Made by a program: the position numbers and the translations under genes. The notes under the pieces are model-generated. The model saw only the letters and a list, made by a program, of their open reading frames with translations, made no database searches and was not told the DNA's origin. A DNA stretch of 64,000 nucleotides from Sulfurospirillum sp. (GTDB lineage Bacteria > Campylobacterota > Campylobacteria > Campylobacterales > Sulfurospirillaceae): NCBI GenBank assembly GCA_014859685.1, contig JACUTU010000003.1, positions 1-64,000 of the forward strand, read 5' to 3'. Shown here one piece after another: positions 18,029-30,379 of the stretch. Every line of letters begins with the position of its first letter. Position 1 is the first letter of the stretch.

Positions 18029-18694
18029 ATGGCAATATCACAGATTACAAGCACAGCAACGCAAGCAAGTACTACAAATGGCGTTTGGGAAAATCCAAAT
18101 GGTGTTTTAGATAAAGATTCGTTTATGAAACTTCTTCTAGTAGAACTCCAACATCAAGATCCAACTGAACCTATGGATAGTGAAAAAATTCTCTCGCAAA
18201 CTTCTCAATTAGCGACACTTGAATCGGCTGCAAATACAAATAAAACTATGGAAGAACTTGTGGCGAAACTCAATGCAAATATGGACATGGGTGCGATTGG
18301 TGCGATTGGCAAGATGGCAAGTTTAGGCTCAAACGCTGTTACACTTCAAGATGGACTTGCAAAATTTGAAATTTATTTTCAAGAAGAGATAAAATCAGGA
18401 ACCCTTCGCATCGAAGATAGAAATGGAAATCTTGTTAAGACCGTTTCTTTGGAAGAACAAGCTGGCAAAAGTGGCGTTTTAGCTTTTCAATGGGATGGCT
18501 ATAGTAACGATGGAACACTACTTGATGATGGCTATTATAGTGTCAAATCTGAGTATCTTGATGTAAACAACAAACAACAAACAACACAATTTGGTATCTA
18601 TCCCATAGAATCTGTTAAATACGAAGATGGCAGGCCTTTGATGAAATTAGGTTCATCTTATGTAACTATGGAAAATATAGTTGAATTTTTTTAA
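18029..18694 (+). CDS. flgD: flagellar hook assembly (scaffold) protein FlgD
   Basis: FlgD caps the growing hook and guides FlgE assembly. The 221-residue protein has the conserved N-terminus LDKDSFMKLLLVELQHQDPT followed by PMDSEKILSQTSQLATLES, and the C-terminal Ig/tudor-type part with VLAFQWDG and LDDGYYSV. It starts 10 bases after fliK with AAAGGA in front and is followed by a hook gene after nine bases. Confidence 0.94.
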   Translation: MAISQITSTATQASTTNGVWENPNGVLDKDSFMKLLLVELQHQDPTEPMDSEKILSQTSQLATLESAANTNKTMEELVAKLNANMDMGAIGAIGKMASLGSNAVTLQDGLAKFEIYFQEEIKSGTLRIEDRNGNLVKTVSLEEQAGKSGVLAFQWDGYSNDGTLLDDGYYSVKSEYLDVNNKQQTTQFGIYPIESVKYEDGRPLMKLGSSYVTMENIVEFF

Positions 18695-18703
18695 GGAAAT
18701 ACT

Positions 18704-20503
18704 ATGAATACTTCCTTTTACAATGGTATTTCAGGTGTTAAATCTCATCAGTTTGGACTTGATGTTTGGGCTGATAATATAGCCAATATCAACACAACAG
18801 GTTTCATAAGTAAAACTCCAGAGTTTTCAACCGTTTTTTCAACAACGCTTGCAAACTCTTACTTTAATCCAACAGCAAATGACTTTGGATACGGCAGTGG
18901 CGCTCAAAATACGGCGTTAAATACTTTTAGACAAGGTATTTTTCAGCCGACTGACCGAACTTTTGATATGGCAATAGATGGCAAAGGTTTTTTTGGTGTT
19001 CAAAGCCAAACAAAAGAGATTTTATACACACGAGCAGGTGCTTTTTCGATCGATGCAAATGGGGATATGGTCGATGAAAGTGGTAATTATCTCATGGGAA
19101 CTCTTGGTGGCAATATAACACCAACAATGCTAAATGCAGATCTTATGAATCAATTTGGGCAGTATTATCAAGTAGATAACACTACAAAATTAGGCACAGC
19201 TTATAGCATAGCATCACTTGGAGATATCGCATTGACAGGCGTTGCAAACCAATCTATTATCAATTTACCAGATATTCTTTACTTTCCGCCCGAAGCTACA
19301 ACTTATGTCAATTATCAGGCAAATCTTAATCCAAAAATAATCACAGAAGCAACTTTGATTGATATAAACGAAACAGATTTTGTGAACAGTATAGATACGC
19401 TCAATAAAATTATCAGCATAAATGGCAGTATCACAAACACTTTGCAAGCACAAAATCCTCAAAAAGATGATGTTGTTTTAGTAACGCTGAGAGATGCGAA
19501 TGGTAAAACATTGAATATCAACACAAAATTAGATGAAAATCTTACATGGAATATAATAAATGCTGATATAAGCACTTTAGATACAACCAATCCTATAACA
19601 ACGACTGCTCAGCTACAAAGCATTCAAGAGATACCAAATATAGAGCATTTTACCACAGAGATAATAGCTCCTGATGGGAAAAAAGATATAGTTGATATGA
19701 CTTTTACAAAAAGGGTTCCCCAAGATACACTCGAAACTACTTGGGATACACAAATACAAGTTTTGCGTTTTGTTGAGGATTATAAAATTCAATCGCATGA
19801 TCCAAATATCACTTATGATCCAGCTATTTATGATGTCAATCTCACAACAAATCAAGTTACAAAGATCTATGATCCAACACTCTACAAAGTTGATAAAGGC
19901 TTAAATAAAGTGTATCAAATCATAGATTCAAAAGAAGGAAGTGCTACCTTTGGAGGTGGTGGGGAACTGAGAGCAAATGATATTCCTACACTCTCAAATA
20001 GTGGAACTCCACTCAATCTAAACATCGGAACACCATTAACACAAGATGGTGATGTAATTATATCAAACGGTTTTGATGGTATGATCTCACATGTAGATTT
20101 AGATAAAGCTCGAGTATCTACCAAAGATGGGTATGTAGAGGGACTCTTAAAAGCTTATGGAATGGATGGACGAGGAAATATCATAGCAGAATTTAGCAAC
20201 GGCAGAAGTACGCCTATAGCAAAAGTTGCCATTTACCAATTTATAAATGAGCAAGGTTTAGCAAATGTAACAACTACTTTGTTTAGCAAAACAGATAATA
20301 GCGGAGAACCACTCTTCTTTCTCAATGCAGATGGCTCTTATAAAGGTTCTTTGATCCGTTCAAACTATCTTGAGGGAAGTAATGTTTTATATGCAACAGC
20401 ACTCACTGAGCTTTTGATTATGCAAAAAGCTTTTGATGCGAGTGCCAAAAGTATCACCACAAGCGATCAATTAATCCAAAATGCAATCAATATGAAACGA
20501 TAA
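18704..20503 (+). CDS. flagellar hook-basal body protein, FlgE paralogue
   Basis: A 599-residue protein with the flagellar rod/hook N-terminal motif (DVWADNIANINTTGF near residue 20), the MAIDGKGFFGV hook core motif near 90 and the C-terminal heptad helix ending QLIQNAINMKR. It therefore belongs to the FlgE/FlgG group. It is distinct from the larger hook gene at 20561; Campylobacterota commonly carry two flgE-like genes. It may form a minor or junction part of the hook. It is in the operon with fliK and flgD. Confidence 0.82.
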   Translation: MNTSFYNGISGVKSHQFGLDVWADNIANINTTGFISKTPEFSTVFSTTLANSYFNPTANDFGYGSGAQNTALNTFRQGIFQPTDRTFDMAIDGKGFFGVQSQTKEILYTRAGAFSIDANGDMVDESGNYLMGTLGGNITPTMLNADLMNQFGQYYQVDNTTKLGTAYSIASLGDIALTGVANQSIINLPDILYFPPEATTYVNYQANLNPKIITEATLIDINETDFVNSIDTLNKIISINGSITNTLQAQNPQKDDVVLVTLRDANGKTLNINTKLDENLTWNIINADISTLDTTNPITTTAQLQSIQEIPNIEHFTTEIIAPDGKKDIVDMTFTKRVPQDTLETTWDTQIQVLRFVEDYKIQSHDPNITYDPAIYDVNLTTNQVTKIYDPTLYKVDKGLNKVYQIIDSKEGSATFGGGGELRANDIPTLSNSGTPLNLNIGTPLTQDGDVIISNGFDGMISHVDLDKARVSTKDGYVEGLLKAYGMDGRGNIIAEFSNGRSTPIAKVAIYQFINEQGLANVTTTLFSKTDNSGEPLFFLNADGSYKGSLIRSNYLEGSNVLYATALTELLIMQKAFDASAKSITTSDQLIQNAINMKR

Positions 20504-20505
20504 TG

Positions 20506-20522
20506 TGGAATAAAAATTGCTT
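20506..20522 (+). promoter_or_regulatory. sigma-54 promoter of flgE
   Basis: TGGAATAAAAATTGCTT has GG (20507-20508) and GC (20519-20520) ten bases apart, nearly identical to the fliK promoter. The expected start of transcription is near 20531, about 30 bases before the flgE start codon and its AAAGGA. Confidence 0.82.
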
Positions 20523-20560
20523 AAAATAACTAAAACCAAGAGTAAAATAAAGGACAACCA

Positions 20561-23068
20561 ATGATGCGATCACTCTGGGCCGGCGTAACCGGATTACAAG
20601 CACACCAAATCGCGATGGATGTTGAAGGCAACAACATCGCCAATGTTAACACAGCAGGCTTCAAATATTCAAGAGCCAATTTTTCTGATCTCTTGAGTCA
20701 AACCGCTAAAATAGCCACAGCTCCGCAAGGTGAGCTAGGCGGTAAAAATCCTATGCAAATAGGGCTTGGAACACAAATAAGTTCCGTAACCAAAATTTTT
20801 AAACAGGGTTCTGTTCAAGTTACCGATAAAAATACAGACCTTGCTATTCAAGGTGATGGTTTTTTTGTTGTATCTCCAGATGGTGGAAGCACTTATAAAT
20901 ACACACGAAATGGTGATTTTACTTTTGATGCTCAAGGAAATTTTACTGAAGGAAATGGTTATATCATCCAAGGTTGGGTAAGAGATGCTCAAACAGGAGA
21001 GATAGATGCCACAACGCCTATCCAAAACATTACAATTCCCCCAGGGCTTACAACGCCAGCAAATGATACAAGCTACATTACACTCAAAGCCAATCTTAAT
21101 TCAGGCAATAATATCGTCAATAAATCATCTATATACACTTTAGATGCAAATGCTGGATGGATTGATAGTGATGGTGATGGGTTACAAAATCCAAATGAAA
21201 TACACAATGAAAATGATATTGGTCAGGATATATTTAATACAGATAAAGCTCTTTATGAAAGAGGTCAGGATTTGGGTGCTCTTTTCAATGCAAATGGTGA
21301 AGCATTCAATCTTGAAAACAACCAAGGAGTTTGGATTAGTTATGCAGAAGCAAGAACACAAACCTTACCACTCACTGCACATGTATCAGGAACAACTAAT
21401 GTAGATCTTAATATAAATGGTACTTCTATAACTGGAAGTATTGTATCGTTAGATGATAATATCGTTGCGACTTACATAGCTACTATTATAAATGAAAAAA
21501 CCGCTCTGACTGGTGTTCAAGCTCAAATATCTGGAGGCAATGATATTTATCTTACTAATACCAATAAATCAGGAACTGAAAACACTACAAAAAATATAAA
21601 AATTACCAAAGGTGCGACTGACTTAACTCAATTTACTGATACTAGTGTTATAACAGCGTATAAATATACTTATTCAAAAACTCCACTTAACACAACATAC
21701 ACTTATGATGATGCCCAACAAAGAACATTTACAACAACTGAAGATTTAAGAGCTGCAATCCAAACAGATGCTCGTCTTCATGTAGATTATACCAATGATG
21801 GTGTGGAAGATAAAAATGATGGCGTGGAAGTCATTATAAATGAGCAAGGACAGTTTCAAATTTCAAATCCAACAGGAGATGCACTCAATCATAATGATGG
21901 AGATATTACAACCACTGGAGATATTACAACAAGAACTGGAACTCTTTTATCAAGCGATTTATCAACTGAGGCTATATCTTTTCCCGTTGGAACCATCTTT
22001 ACAGAAACAATAACCCCCTCTGCAAATGTTATAATAAACGGTGTTGAATATGGTCCAACAGGTGCTGGTGGACCAACTATCCCTGCTGGAACTACACTTA
22101 CTACAGCAGCAACCCTTCCTATTGGTACAACGGTAGCTGATACTGGTAATGATATGACACTTCAAGTAGGAACAAATTATCTTTCAGCAAATGATTTTAA
22201 TATGTATATCTCTGTCACAGCACTTTCTGATGCTTCAAATAAAGTTAGCCAAAATGATCGTTTTACAACCACAATGGCTGCTTTACAAGGCACACTCAAT
22301 AGTGGAACAGGAATCCGTACAACCCAAAATATTTATGCAGCAAGCCATGCTTCAAGTATAGATGTTTATGACTCTTTAGGTTCAAAACACACTGTACGAT
22401 TTGAATTTACAAAAACAGGCTATACAGATGATGGTGGCACAGAATGGTCCATTCTTATCTCTGTTCCAGAACCAGGGGATATTAATCTTGGAAGTTATCC
22501 TAAAAATATAGTTACAGGAACTATCAGTTTCAATAGCGATGGTTCACTTGCAACATTTAGTCCAACAAACTTAACATACACAGCAAACAATGGTTCAACA
22601 CCCAATCAAAATATAGAAATCAATTTTGGAACACTCAGTCAATTTGATGGTATGACCAGTTTTGATGCCCAATCAAATACTTCAGGTATTAGCCAAGATG
22701 GTTATCCTGGCGGTGATTTAGCTGGAATTCGTGTAGATGAAACAGGAACATTAATCGGTAGTTTTACAAATGGTCGAAGTTTCGGTCTTGCACAAGTTGC
22801 CATGGCAAAATTTACCAATAATGAAGGGCTTGAGAGCGATGGAGGAAATACCTTTATACAAACATCAAATTCAGGTGATCCGATCATCGGTCAAGCAGCC
22901 ATAGGTGGTCGTGGTTTTATCCAAGCTAGTTCACTTGAGATGAGTAATGTGGATCTCTCTCGCTCACTCACACAACTCATCGTAGTACAAAGAGGATATC
23001 AAGCCAATTCTAAAACGATAACAACTTCAGATCAGATGTTAAATACACTTTTACAATTAAAACAATAA
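20561..23068 (+). CDS. flgE: flagellar hook protein FlgE
   Basis: The main hook subunit, 835 residues. The N-terminus (MMRSLWAGVTGLQAHQIAMD, then GNNIANVNTAGFKYS) and the C-terminal SLTQLIVVQRGYQANSKTI helix are the conserved assembly domains. Between them lies a long, Thr/Asn-rich surface region (roughly residues 190-560) typical of Campylobacterota hooks, which are larger than the enteric FlgE of about 400 residues. Two ATGs occur in tandem (20561, 20564). It has its own sigma-54 promoter at 20506 and ends at a strong hairpin (23079-23107). Confidence 0.95.
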   Translation: MMRSLWAGVTGLQAHQIAMDVEGNNIANVNTAGFKYSRANFSDLLSQTAKIATAPQGELGGKNPMQIGLGTQISSVTKIFKQGSVQVTDKNTDLAIQGDGFFVVSPDGGSTYKYTRNGDFTFDAQGNFTEGNGYIIQGWVRDAQTGEIDATTPIQNITIPPGLTTPANDTSYITLKANLNSGNNIVNKSSIYTLDANAGWIDSDGDGLQNPNEIHNENDIGQDIFNTDKALYERGQDLGALFNANGEAFNLENNQGVWISYAEARTQTLPLTAHVSGTTNVDLNINGTSITGSIVSLDDNIVATYIATIINEKTALTGVQAQISGGNDIYLTNTNKSGTENTTKNIKITKGATDLTQFTDTSVITAYKYTYSKTPLNTTYTYDDAQQRTFTTTEDLRAAIQTDARLHVDYTNDGVEDKNDGVEVIINEQGQFQISNPTGDALNHNDGDITTTGDITTRTGTLLSSDLSTEAISFPVGTIFTETITPSANVIINGVEYGPTGAGGPTIPAGTTLTTAATLPIGTTVADTGNDMTLQVGTNYLSANDFNMYISVTALSDASNKVSQNDRFTTTMAALQGTLNSGTGIRTTQNIYAASHASSIDVYDSLGSKHTVRFEFTKTGYTDDGGTEWSILISVPEPGDINLGSYPKNIVTGTISFNSDGSLATFSPTNLTYTANNGSTPNQNIEINFGTLSQFDGMTSFDAQSNTSGISQDGYPGGDLAGIRVDETGTLIGSFTNGRSFGLAQVAMAKFTNNEGLESDGGNTFIQTSNSGDPIIGQAAIGGRGFIQASSLEMSNVDLSRSLTQLIVVQRGYQANSKTITTSDQMLNTLLQLKQ

Positions 23069-23078
23069 ATTTTCAATA

Positions 23079-23107
23079 ACAATAAGCCTTTTTATAGGGC
23101 TTATTGT
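23079..23107. terminator. bidirectional terminator between flgE and ruvC
   Basis: A perfect 10-bp stem, ACAATAAGCC with GGCTTATTGT, closes on a T-rich loop. It lies between convergent flgE and ruvC and overlaps the last bases of ruvC. Confidence 0.75.
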
Positions 23108-23568
23108 ACCCTTTGGGCATGCGTTAGGGCTATAGCTATGGCGTCTGTTATGTCTAATGGTTTTATCTCTTGCTTGATTCCTAAAATTCTCTTAACCATG
23201 AATGCTACTTGCTCTTTTGTTGCTTTTCCATTGCCTGTAACTGCTTTTTTTACTTGCAGTGGTGTATATTCGTGAAAGTTTCCTAAAACTTGCAATATCT
23301 TTAAACTCAAAGCACCTCTAAATTGGGCTAGTTTGAGGACTGTTTTTGGATTAAATGCGTAAAAAATATCCTCAATTGCTACTTCATCTATGCTGTGATT
23401 TTTAAAAATCAAATCAAGTGCTTCAACAAGCTCAACTATCTGGTATTGCAGTGTTCTCTCTTTTATTTTTATAAGTCCTGCTTCTATCAAAATGAGAGAA
23501 TTTTTCTCTTTTTTGATGAGTGCATAACCACAGTTTCTTGTTCCAGGATCGATACCCATTATAATCAA
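23101..23568 (-). CDS. ruvC: Holliday junction endonuclease RuvC
   Basis: RuvC resolves Holliday junctions with RuvAB. The product has the catalytic [13 protein letters not shown] near its start, the acidic EAIED-type motif (here [10 protein letters not shown]), and the C-terminal [14 protein letters not shown] with the last Asp residues. I prefer a TTG start at 23568, preceded by AGGA at good spacing, giving 155 residues. A GTG at 23586 gives 161 residues but lacks a ribosome binding site and lies in the oriC box region. Confidence 0.92.
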   Translation of the reverse strand: MIIMGIDPGTRNCGYALIKKEKNSLILIEAGLIKIKERTLQYQIVELVEALDLIFKNHSIDEVAIEDIFYAFNPKTVLKLAQFRGALSLKILQVLGNFHEYTPLQVKKAVTGNGKATKEQVAFMVKRILGIKQEIKPLDITDAIAIALTHAQRVQ

Positions 23569-23580
23569 AATTTTTCCTTG

Positions 23581-23700
23581 TTTCACAGCTTATTCACAGT
23601 GTGAAAATCATTATTCACTCGCAAGTTTAACATAAATTTCAATTGATTTTAGATAAAATAAAAAAGTTTTTCACATTTTATTCACTATGTGATAAAAAGG
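23581..23700 (+). other. oriC: putative chromosomal origin (oriC), part upstream of dnaA
   Basis: Boxes of the TTATTCAC type used by Campylobacterota DnaA occur at 23590-23598 (TTATTCACA), 23611-23619 (TTATTCACT) and 23678-23686 (TTATTCACT). Related TTTTCACA and TTATCACAT sites lie beside them (23668-23675, and the minus strand near 23687-23695). An A/T-only stretch at about 23641-23668 could be the unwinding element. Position next to dnaA matches Helicobacter and relatives. Confidence 0.75.
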
Positions 23701-23707
23701 AGTTTTT

Positions 23708-25030
23708 TTGATAGCTGATGAAGTACTAGAATTATTACAATCTGAGATTTCACAACAAGAATTTTTGAGATATATCAAACAACTCACTTATATAGAAAAA
23801 TCTTCCCGATCAGATCTTCGCATTTTTTCGGTTCCAAATCCACTCATTTTAAATTGGGTTAAAACAAAATACGCTGCAAAAATAGCTCATCTTTTTGAGA
23901 TTAAGACAGGTCAAAAACCAACAATAAAATTTATTTTAAAAAATGAAATTAGTCATAAAGACAAAAAAATTGTCCCCATAGAACTGCACGAACTCAATAA
24001 AAATAGTAAAAACACCATTCTCAATCCTTCCTATACATTTGATAGTTTTGTAGTAGGCAGTTCAAATCAGTATGCTTTTACAGCAGCAAAATCAATCGCA
24101 CAAAAACCTGGAGTTATTTATAATCCTGTATTTATTTATGGTCCAACAGGACTTGGAAAAACCCACCTTATACATGCAATCGGTAATTTTACTCAAGAGC
24201 GAGGTAAAACGGTTATTTATGCTACTATTGAACAATTTATGAATGATTTTACTTACAACATAAAAAACCAAACAATGGAGCGATTTCGTGAAAAATATAG
24301 AAATTGTGATGTGCTTCTCATTGATGATACACAGTTTCTTTCAAACAAAATTCAAACTCAAGAGGAATTTTTTCACACATTTAATGAATTGCATTCAGCT
24401 GGAAAACAGATAGTACTTACTTCAGATAAACCACCAAAGATGATCAATGGTCTTGAAGAGAGATTGAAAAGTCGCTTTGAATGGGGACTTATAGCAGATA
24501 TCACACTACCTGAACTTGAAACAAAGATAGCTATTATCAAAAAAAAATGTGAATTAGATGGTATTAATTTAGCTGAAGATATTATCAATTATATTGCTAC
24601 AAATATGGGAGACAATATCCGTGAGATTGAAAGTGCTATCATCAATCTCAACGCTTATGCATCACTTATGCGTCAAGAAATATCACTTGAATTTGCTAAA
24701 AATGTGATGAAAGAACAGATTAAGGAAAAGAGAGAAAATATTACACTTGAACACATTATTGAAGTTATTTCAAAAGAACTCAATATAAAACCAAGTGAAG
24801 TAAAATCAAAAAAAAGAAGTCAAAATATCGTAGAAGCAAGGCGTATAGGAATCTATCTTGCAAGAATTTTAACACCAAATTCTATGCCAGCATTGGCATC
24901 ATTTTTTGGGATGAAAGATCATACAGCAGTTTCGCACAATATGAAAAAGATTTATGAACTTATAGATACAAATGAGATGTTCAAACTGAAAGTAGAAGAA
25001 CTAAAAAATAAAGTTTTATCAAAAGAATAA
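23708..25030 (+). CDS. dnaA: chromosomal replication initiator DnaA
   Basis: DnaA, 440 residues, full length. Domain I is at the N-terminus. The AAA+ domain shows Walker A GPTGLGKTH (about residue 147) and Walker B LLIDDTQFL (about 206). The DNA-binding domain IV carries ARRIGIYLARILT and the signature GMKDHTAVSH near 403-412. The start is TTG at 23708, five bases after AAAAAGGAG. Upstream lies a cluster of DnaA boxes, and dnaN and gyrB follow, the standard origin order. Confidence 0.97.
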   Translation: MIADEVLELLQSEISQQEFLRYIKQLTYIEKSSRSDLRIFSVPNPLILNWVKTKYAAKIAHLFEIKTGQKPTIKFILKNEISHKDKKIVPIELHELNKNSKNTILNPSYTFDSFVVGSSNQYAFTAAKSIAQKPGVIYNPVFIYGPTGLGKTHLIHAIGNFTQERGKTVIYATIEQFMNDFTYNIKNQTMERFREKYRNCDVLLIDDTQFLSNKIQTQEEFFHTFNELHSAGKQIVLTSDKPPKMINGLEERLKSRFEWGLIADITLPELETKIAIIKKKCELDGINLAEDIINYIATNMGDNIREIESAIINLNAYASLMRQEISLEFAKNVMKEQIKEKRENITLEHIIEVISKELNIKPSEVKSKKRSQNIVEARRIGIYLARILTPNSMPALASFFGMKDHTAVSHNMKKIYELIDTNEMFKLKVEELKNKVLSKE

Positions 25031-25183
25031 AAAGTTTTTTCATAAGTTGTGATTACATGTGAAAAAAAAGGAACAATAATTTCACAGGTTAAAAGCCTTT
25101 AAAAGGGTATTTTATGTATAATTTCACAGTTTCAAGCGAAACTACTACTGTTACTATTATTTTAATATAAAAAAGGATTGCTT
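25031..25183 (+). other. dnaA-dnaN spacer, possible second origin segment and dnaN leader
   Basis: A 153-base gap with two copies of TAATTTCACAG (near 25078 and 25117) and a TACATGTG. Helicobacter has DnaA boxes on both sides of dnaA; these TTTCACA-type sites might be the downstream set, but they are weaker than those upstream. AAAAAGGA at 25170-25177 is the dnaN ribosome binding site. Confidence 0.4.
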
Positions 25184-28578
<3,395 letters not shown>

Positions 28579-28581
28579 AAA

Positions 28582-30003
28582 ATGCTGTATTCACAACTAA
28601 AAGATAGGGAAAACCGATTTATCGTTGCGATAAAGATAGGGTTTCCCTTTACACTTCTTTCATTTATACTTTTTTATACTTTTAAAGTTTCTCAAAATTC
28701 ACTTATGGATGTTATTTTATCTTTATTTTTAATTCCATTGTATGTATATTATATATTTTATCTAATTTATGATGGATTTCGTTCAACTCTCTTAGATCCT
28801 GTTACAAAAACTTTTACACGCAAAGAGATGATTAAAAAAATTCAGAAATTAAAACAAACAAAAAATATTGTGCTTCTTCAAGTTCAAAATATTGCAGATA
28901 TCAATGAACGATATGGCAATAAAATCGCTGATCATGTTATTTTTCATTTTTGTTTACAACTTGATATATTTTTAAAAAGTTACAATTTTAAAGATATTCC
29001 TATTGGTCGTTATGGCGGTGGCAATTTTTTACTTATTTTGCCTCTAAAATCAAAACAATTATCACATCTTTTGCATATTTTTTTACATGATGTTAAAAAC
29101 AAAGGAATAAATGAGATAGAAATAAAAGTAGATTTTTCTATGATTGAATCAAATTATGATGCAGTGGCTGAAACGATTATTAAAAAACTTTTTTTTGACA
29201 TATATGAAAAAAAAGAACAAGATAATTTTCAAAATATCAAACCAGATGAATTTGAAAAAGTTATCATAGATGCTATAGAAAATGAAAAATTTATTTTTAA
29301 ATACCAACCATTAGAAGATAAAAATAAAAAGATAAAAATCCTTGAAGTGTTGCCAACAATTTATTCAAAATCCCATGGAATGCTTCGCATTACACAGATT
29401 GAACATATCATAAATCAATGTGGATATGAAAATATCTTTTATAAAAAAATGTTTTTTAGTTTAATAAAAGAGTTAAAAAAATATGATTTGCAAGAGATTC
29501 GTTTTTCTATAAAAATTTCACCCGTTACACTTAGAAATAATGTATTTATAATTTTTATAAACCAATTATTTCATCAAAATCTTCTCAATACAAATCTTTT
29601 TATATTGAATTTTCACGAAAAAAAACGCTATGATGATATACATAGATTTAAAGAGATATTATTACAGTATAAAAAATTTGGTTTTACTCTTTCTTTAGAA
29701 AATTTTGCAGGCGATAATACATGCTTTGAATATATAAAACATTTGCCAATTGATATGATAAAATTTGATATAGAATTTACAAAAAATTTTACAGATGAAA
29801 AATACAAAATTTTATTGGAAAATTATCTAAAATTATTGCAACAGTTAAAAATTCAATCAACGATAAAATTTATAGATAAGGAATCCACCTATAAAATCGC
29901 TTCTTCATATGAACCTGATTTTATAGGTGGTTTTTTTATCTATAAACCAAAAAGTCTCAAACAAATCTTACATGTAATAAAGGAAAAAAATGCAATACGG
30001 TGA
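28582..30003 (+). CDS. membrane protein with degenerate GGDEF and EAL domains
   Basis: A 473-residue protein with two N-terminal transmembrane helices (about residues 18-36 and 42-62), then a GGDEF-like domain (DPVTKTFTRKEM at about 72, and YGGGNFLLILP in place of GGDEF at about 144) and an EAL-like domain (FKYQPL, ILEVLP in place of EAL near 251, IDMIKFD near 394). The catalytic acidic residues of both domains are lost, so it probably does not make or cleave cyclic di-GMP. It may bind it or act as a scaffold. It starts three bases after gyrB and overlaps queF by 14 bases, so it is in that unit. Confidence 0.8.
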   Translation: MLYSQLKDRENRFIVAIKIGFPFTLLSFILFYTFKVSQNSLMDVILSLFLIPLYVYYIFYLIYDGFRSTLLDPVTKTFTRKEMIKKIQKLKQTKNIVLLQVQNIADINERYGNKIADHVIFHFCLQLDIFLKSYNFKDIPIGRYGGGNFLLILPLKSKQLSHLLHIFLHDVKNKGINEIEIKVDFSMIESNYDAVAETIIKKLFFDIYEKKEQDNFQNIKPDEFEKVIIDAIENEKFIFKYQPLEDKNKKIKILEVLPTIYSKSHGMLRITQIEHIINQCGYENIFYKKMFFSLIKELKKYDLQEIRFSIKISPVTLRNNVFIIFINQLFHQNLLNTNLFILNFHEKKRYDDIHRFKEILLQYKKFGFTLSLENFAGDNTCFEYIKHLPIDMIKFDIEFTKNFTDEKYKILLENYLKLLQQLKIQSTIKFIDKESTYKIASSYEPDFIGGFFIYKPKSLKQILHVIKEKNAIR

Positions 30004-30376
30004 AAAAGAGATCCGCAAATTTGATATAGATAAAGATTTAGAAATTTGGCCAAACAAGCATAAAAAAAATTATATTATCAAAATAACACTTCCAGAATTT
30101 TGTTGTTTGTGTCCAAGAAGTGGTTATCCAGATTTTGCTACGATATATTTACAATACACACCAGATGAATTAGTAGTTGAGCTTAAAGCCTTAAAACTGT
30201 ATATCAATAGTTTTATGTACAGAGGCATTTCACATGAAGATAGTGCGAATGAGATTTACGATTCACTTGTAGCAAAACTCAAGCCAAAATGGATAAAAGT
30301 TGTAGCAGATTTTAATCCTAGAGGCAATGTCCATACAGTGATAGAATTAGATTCACAAGTAATCAATAAGGATTAA
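29990..30376 (+). CDS. queF: NADPH-dependent 7-cyano-7-deazaguanine reductase QueF
   Basis: QueF reduces preQ0 to preQ1 in queuosine tRNA-modification synthesis. The 128-residue single-domain form shows FCCLCPRSGYPDFA, with the catalytic Cys forming a thioimide, and the ELKALKLYINSF helix with the family's E-(S/A)-K-L pattern. HTVIELD closes the protein. The ATG is within the end of the GGDEF-EAL gene, preceded by AAAGGAAAAA. No other queuosine gene is in the window. Confidence 0.94.
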   Translation: MQYGEKEIRKFDIDKDLEIWPNKHKKNYIIKITLPEFCCLCPRSGYPDFATIYLQYTPDELVVELKALKLYINSFMYRGISHEDSANEIYDSLVAKLKPKWIKVVADFNPRGNVHTVIELDSQVINKD

Positions 30377-30379
30377 AAT

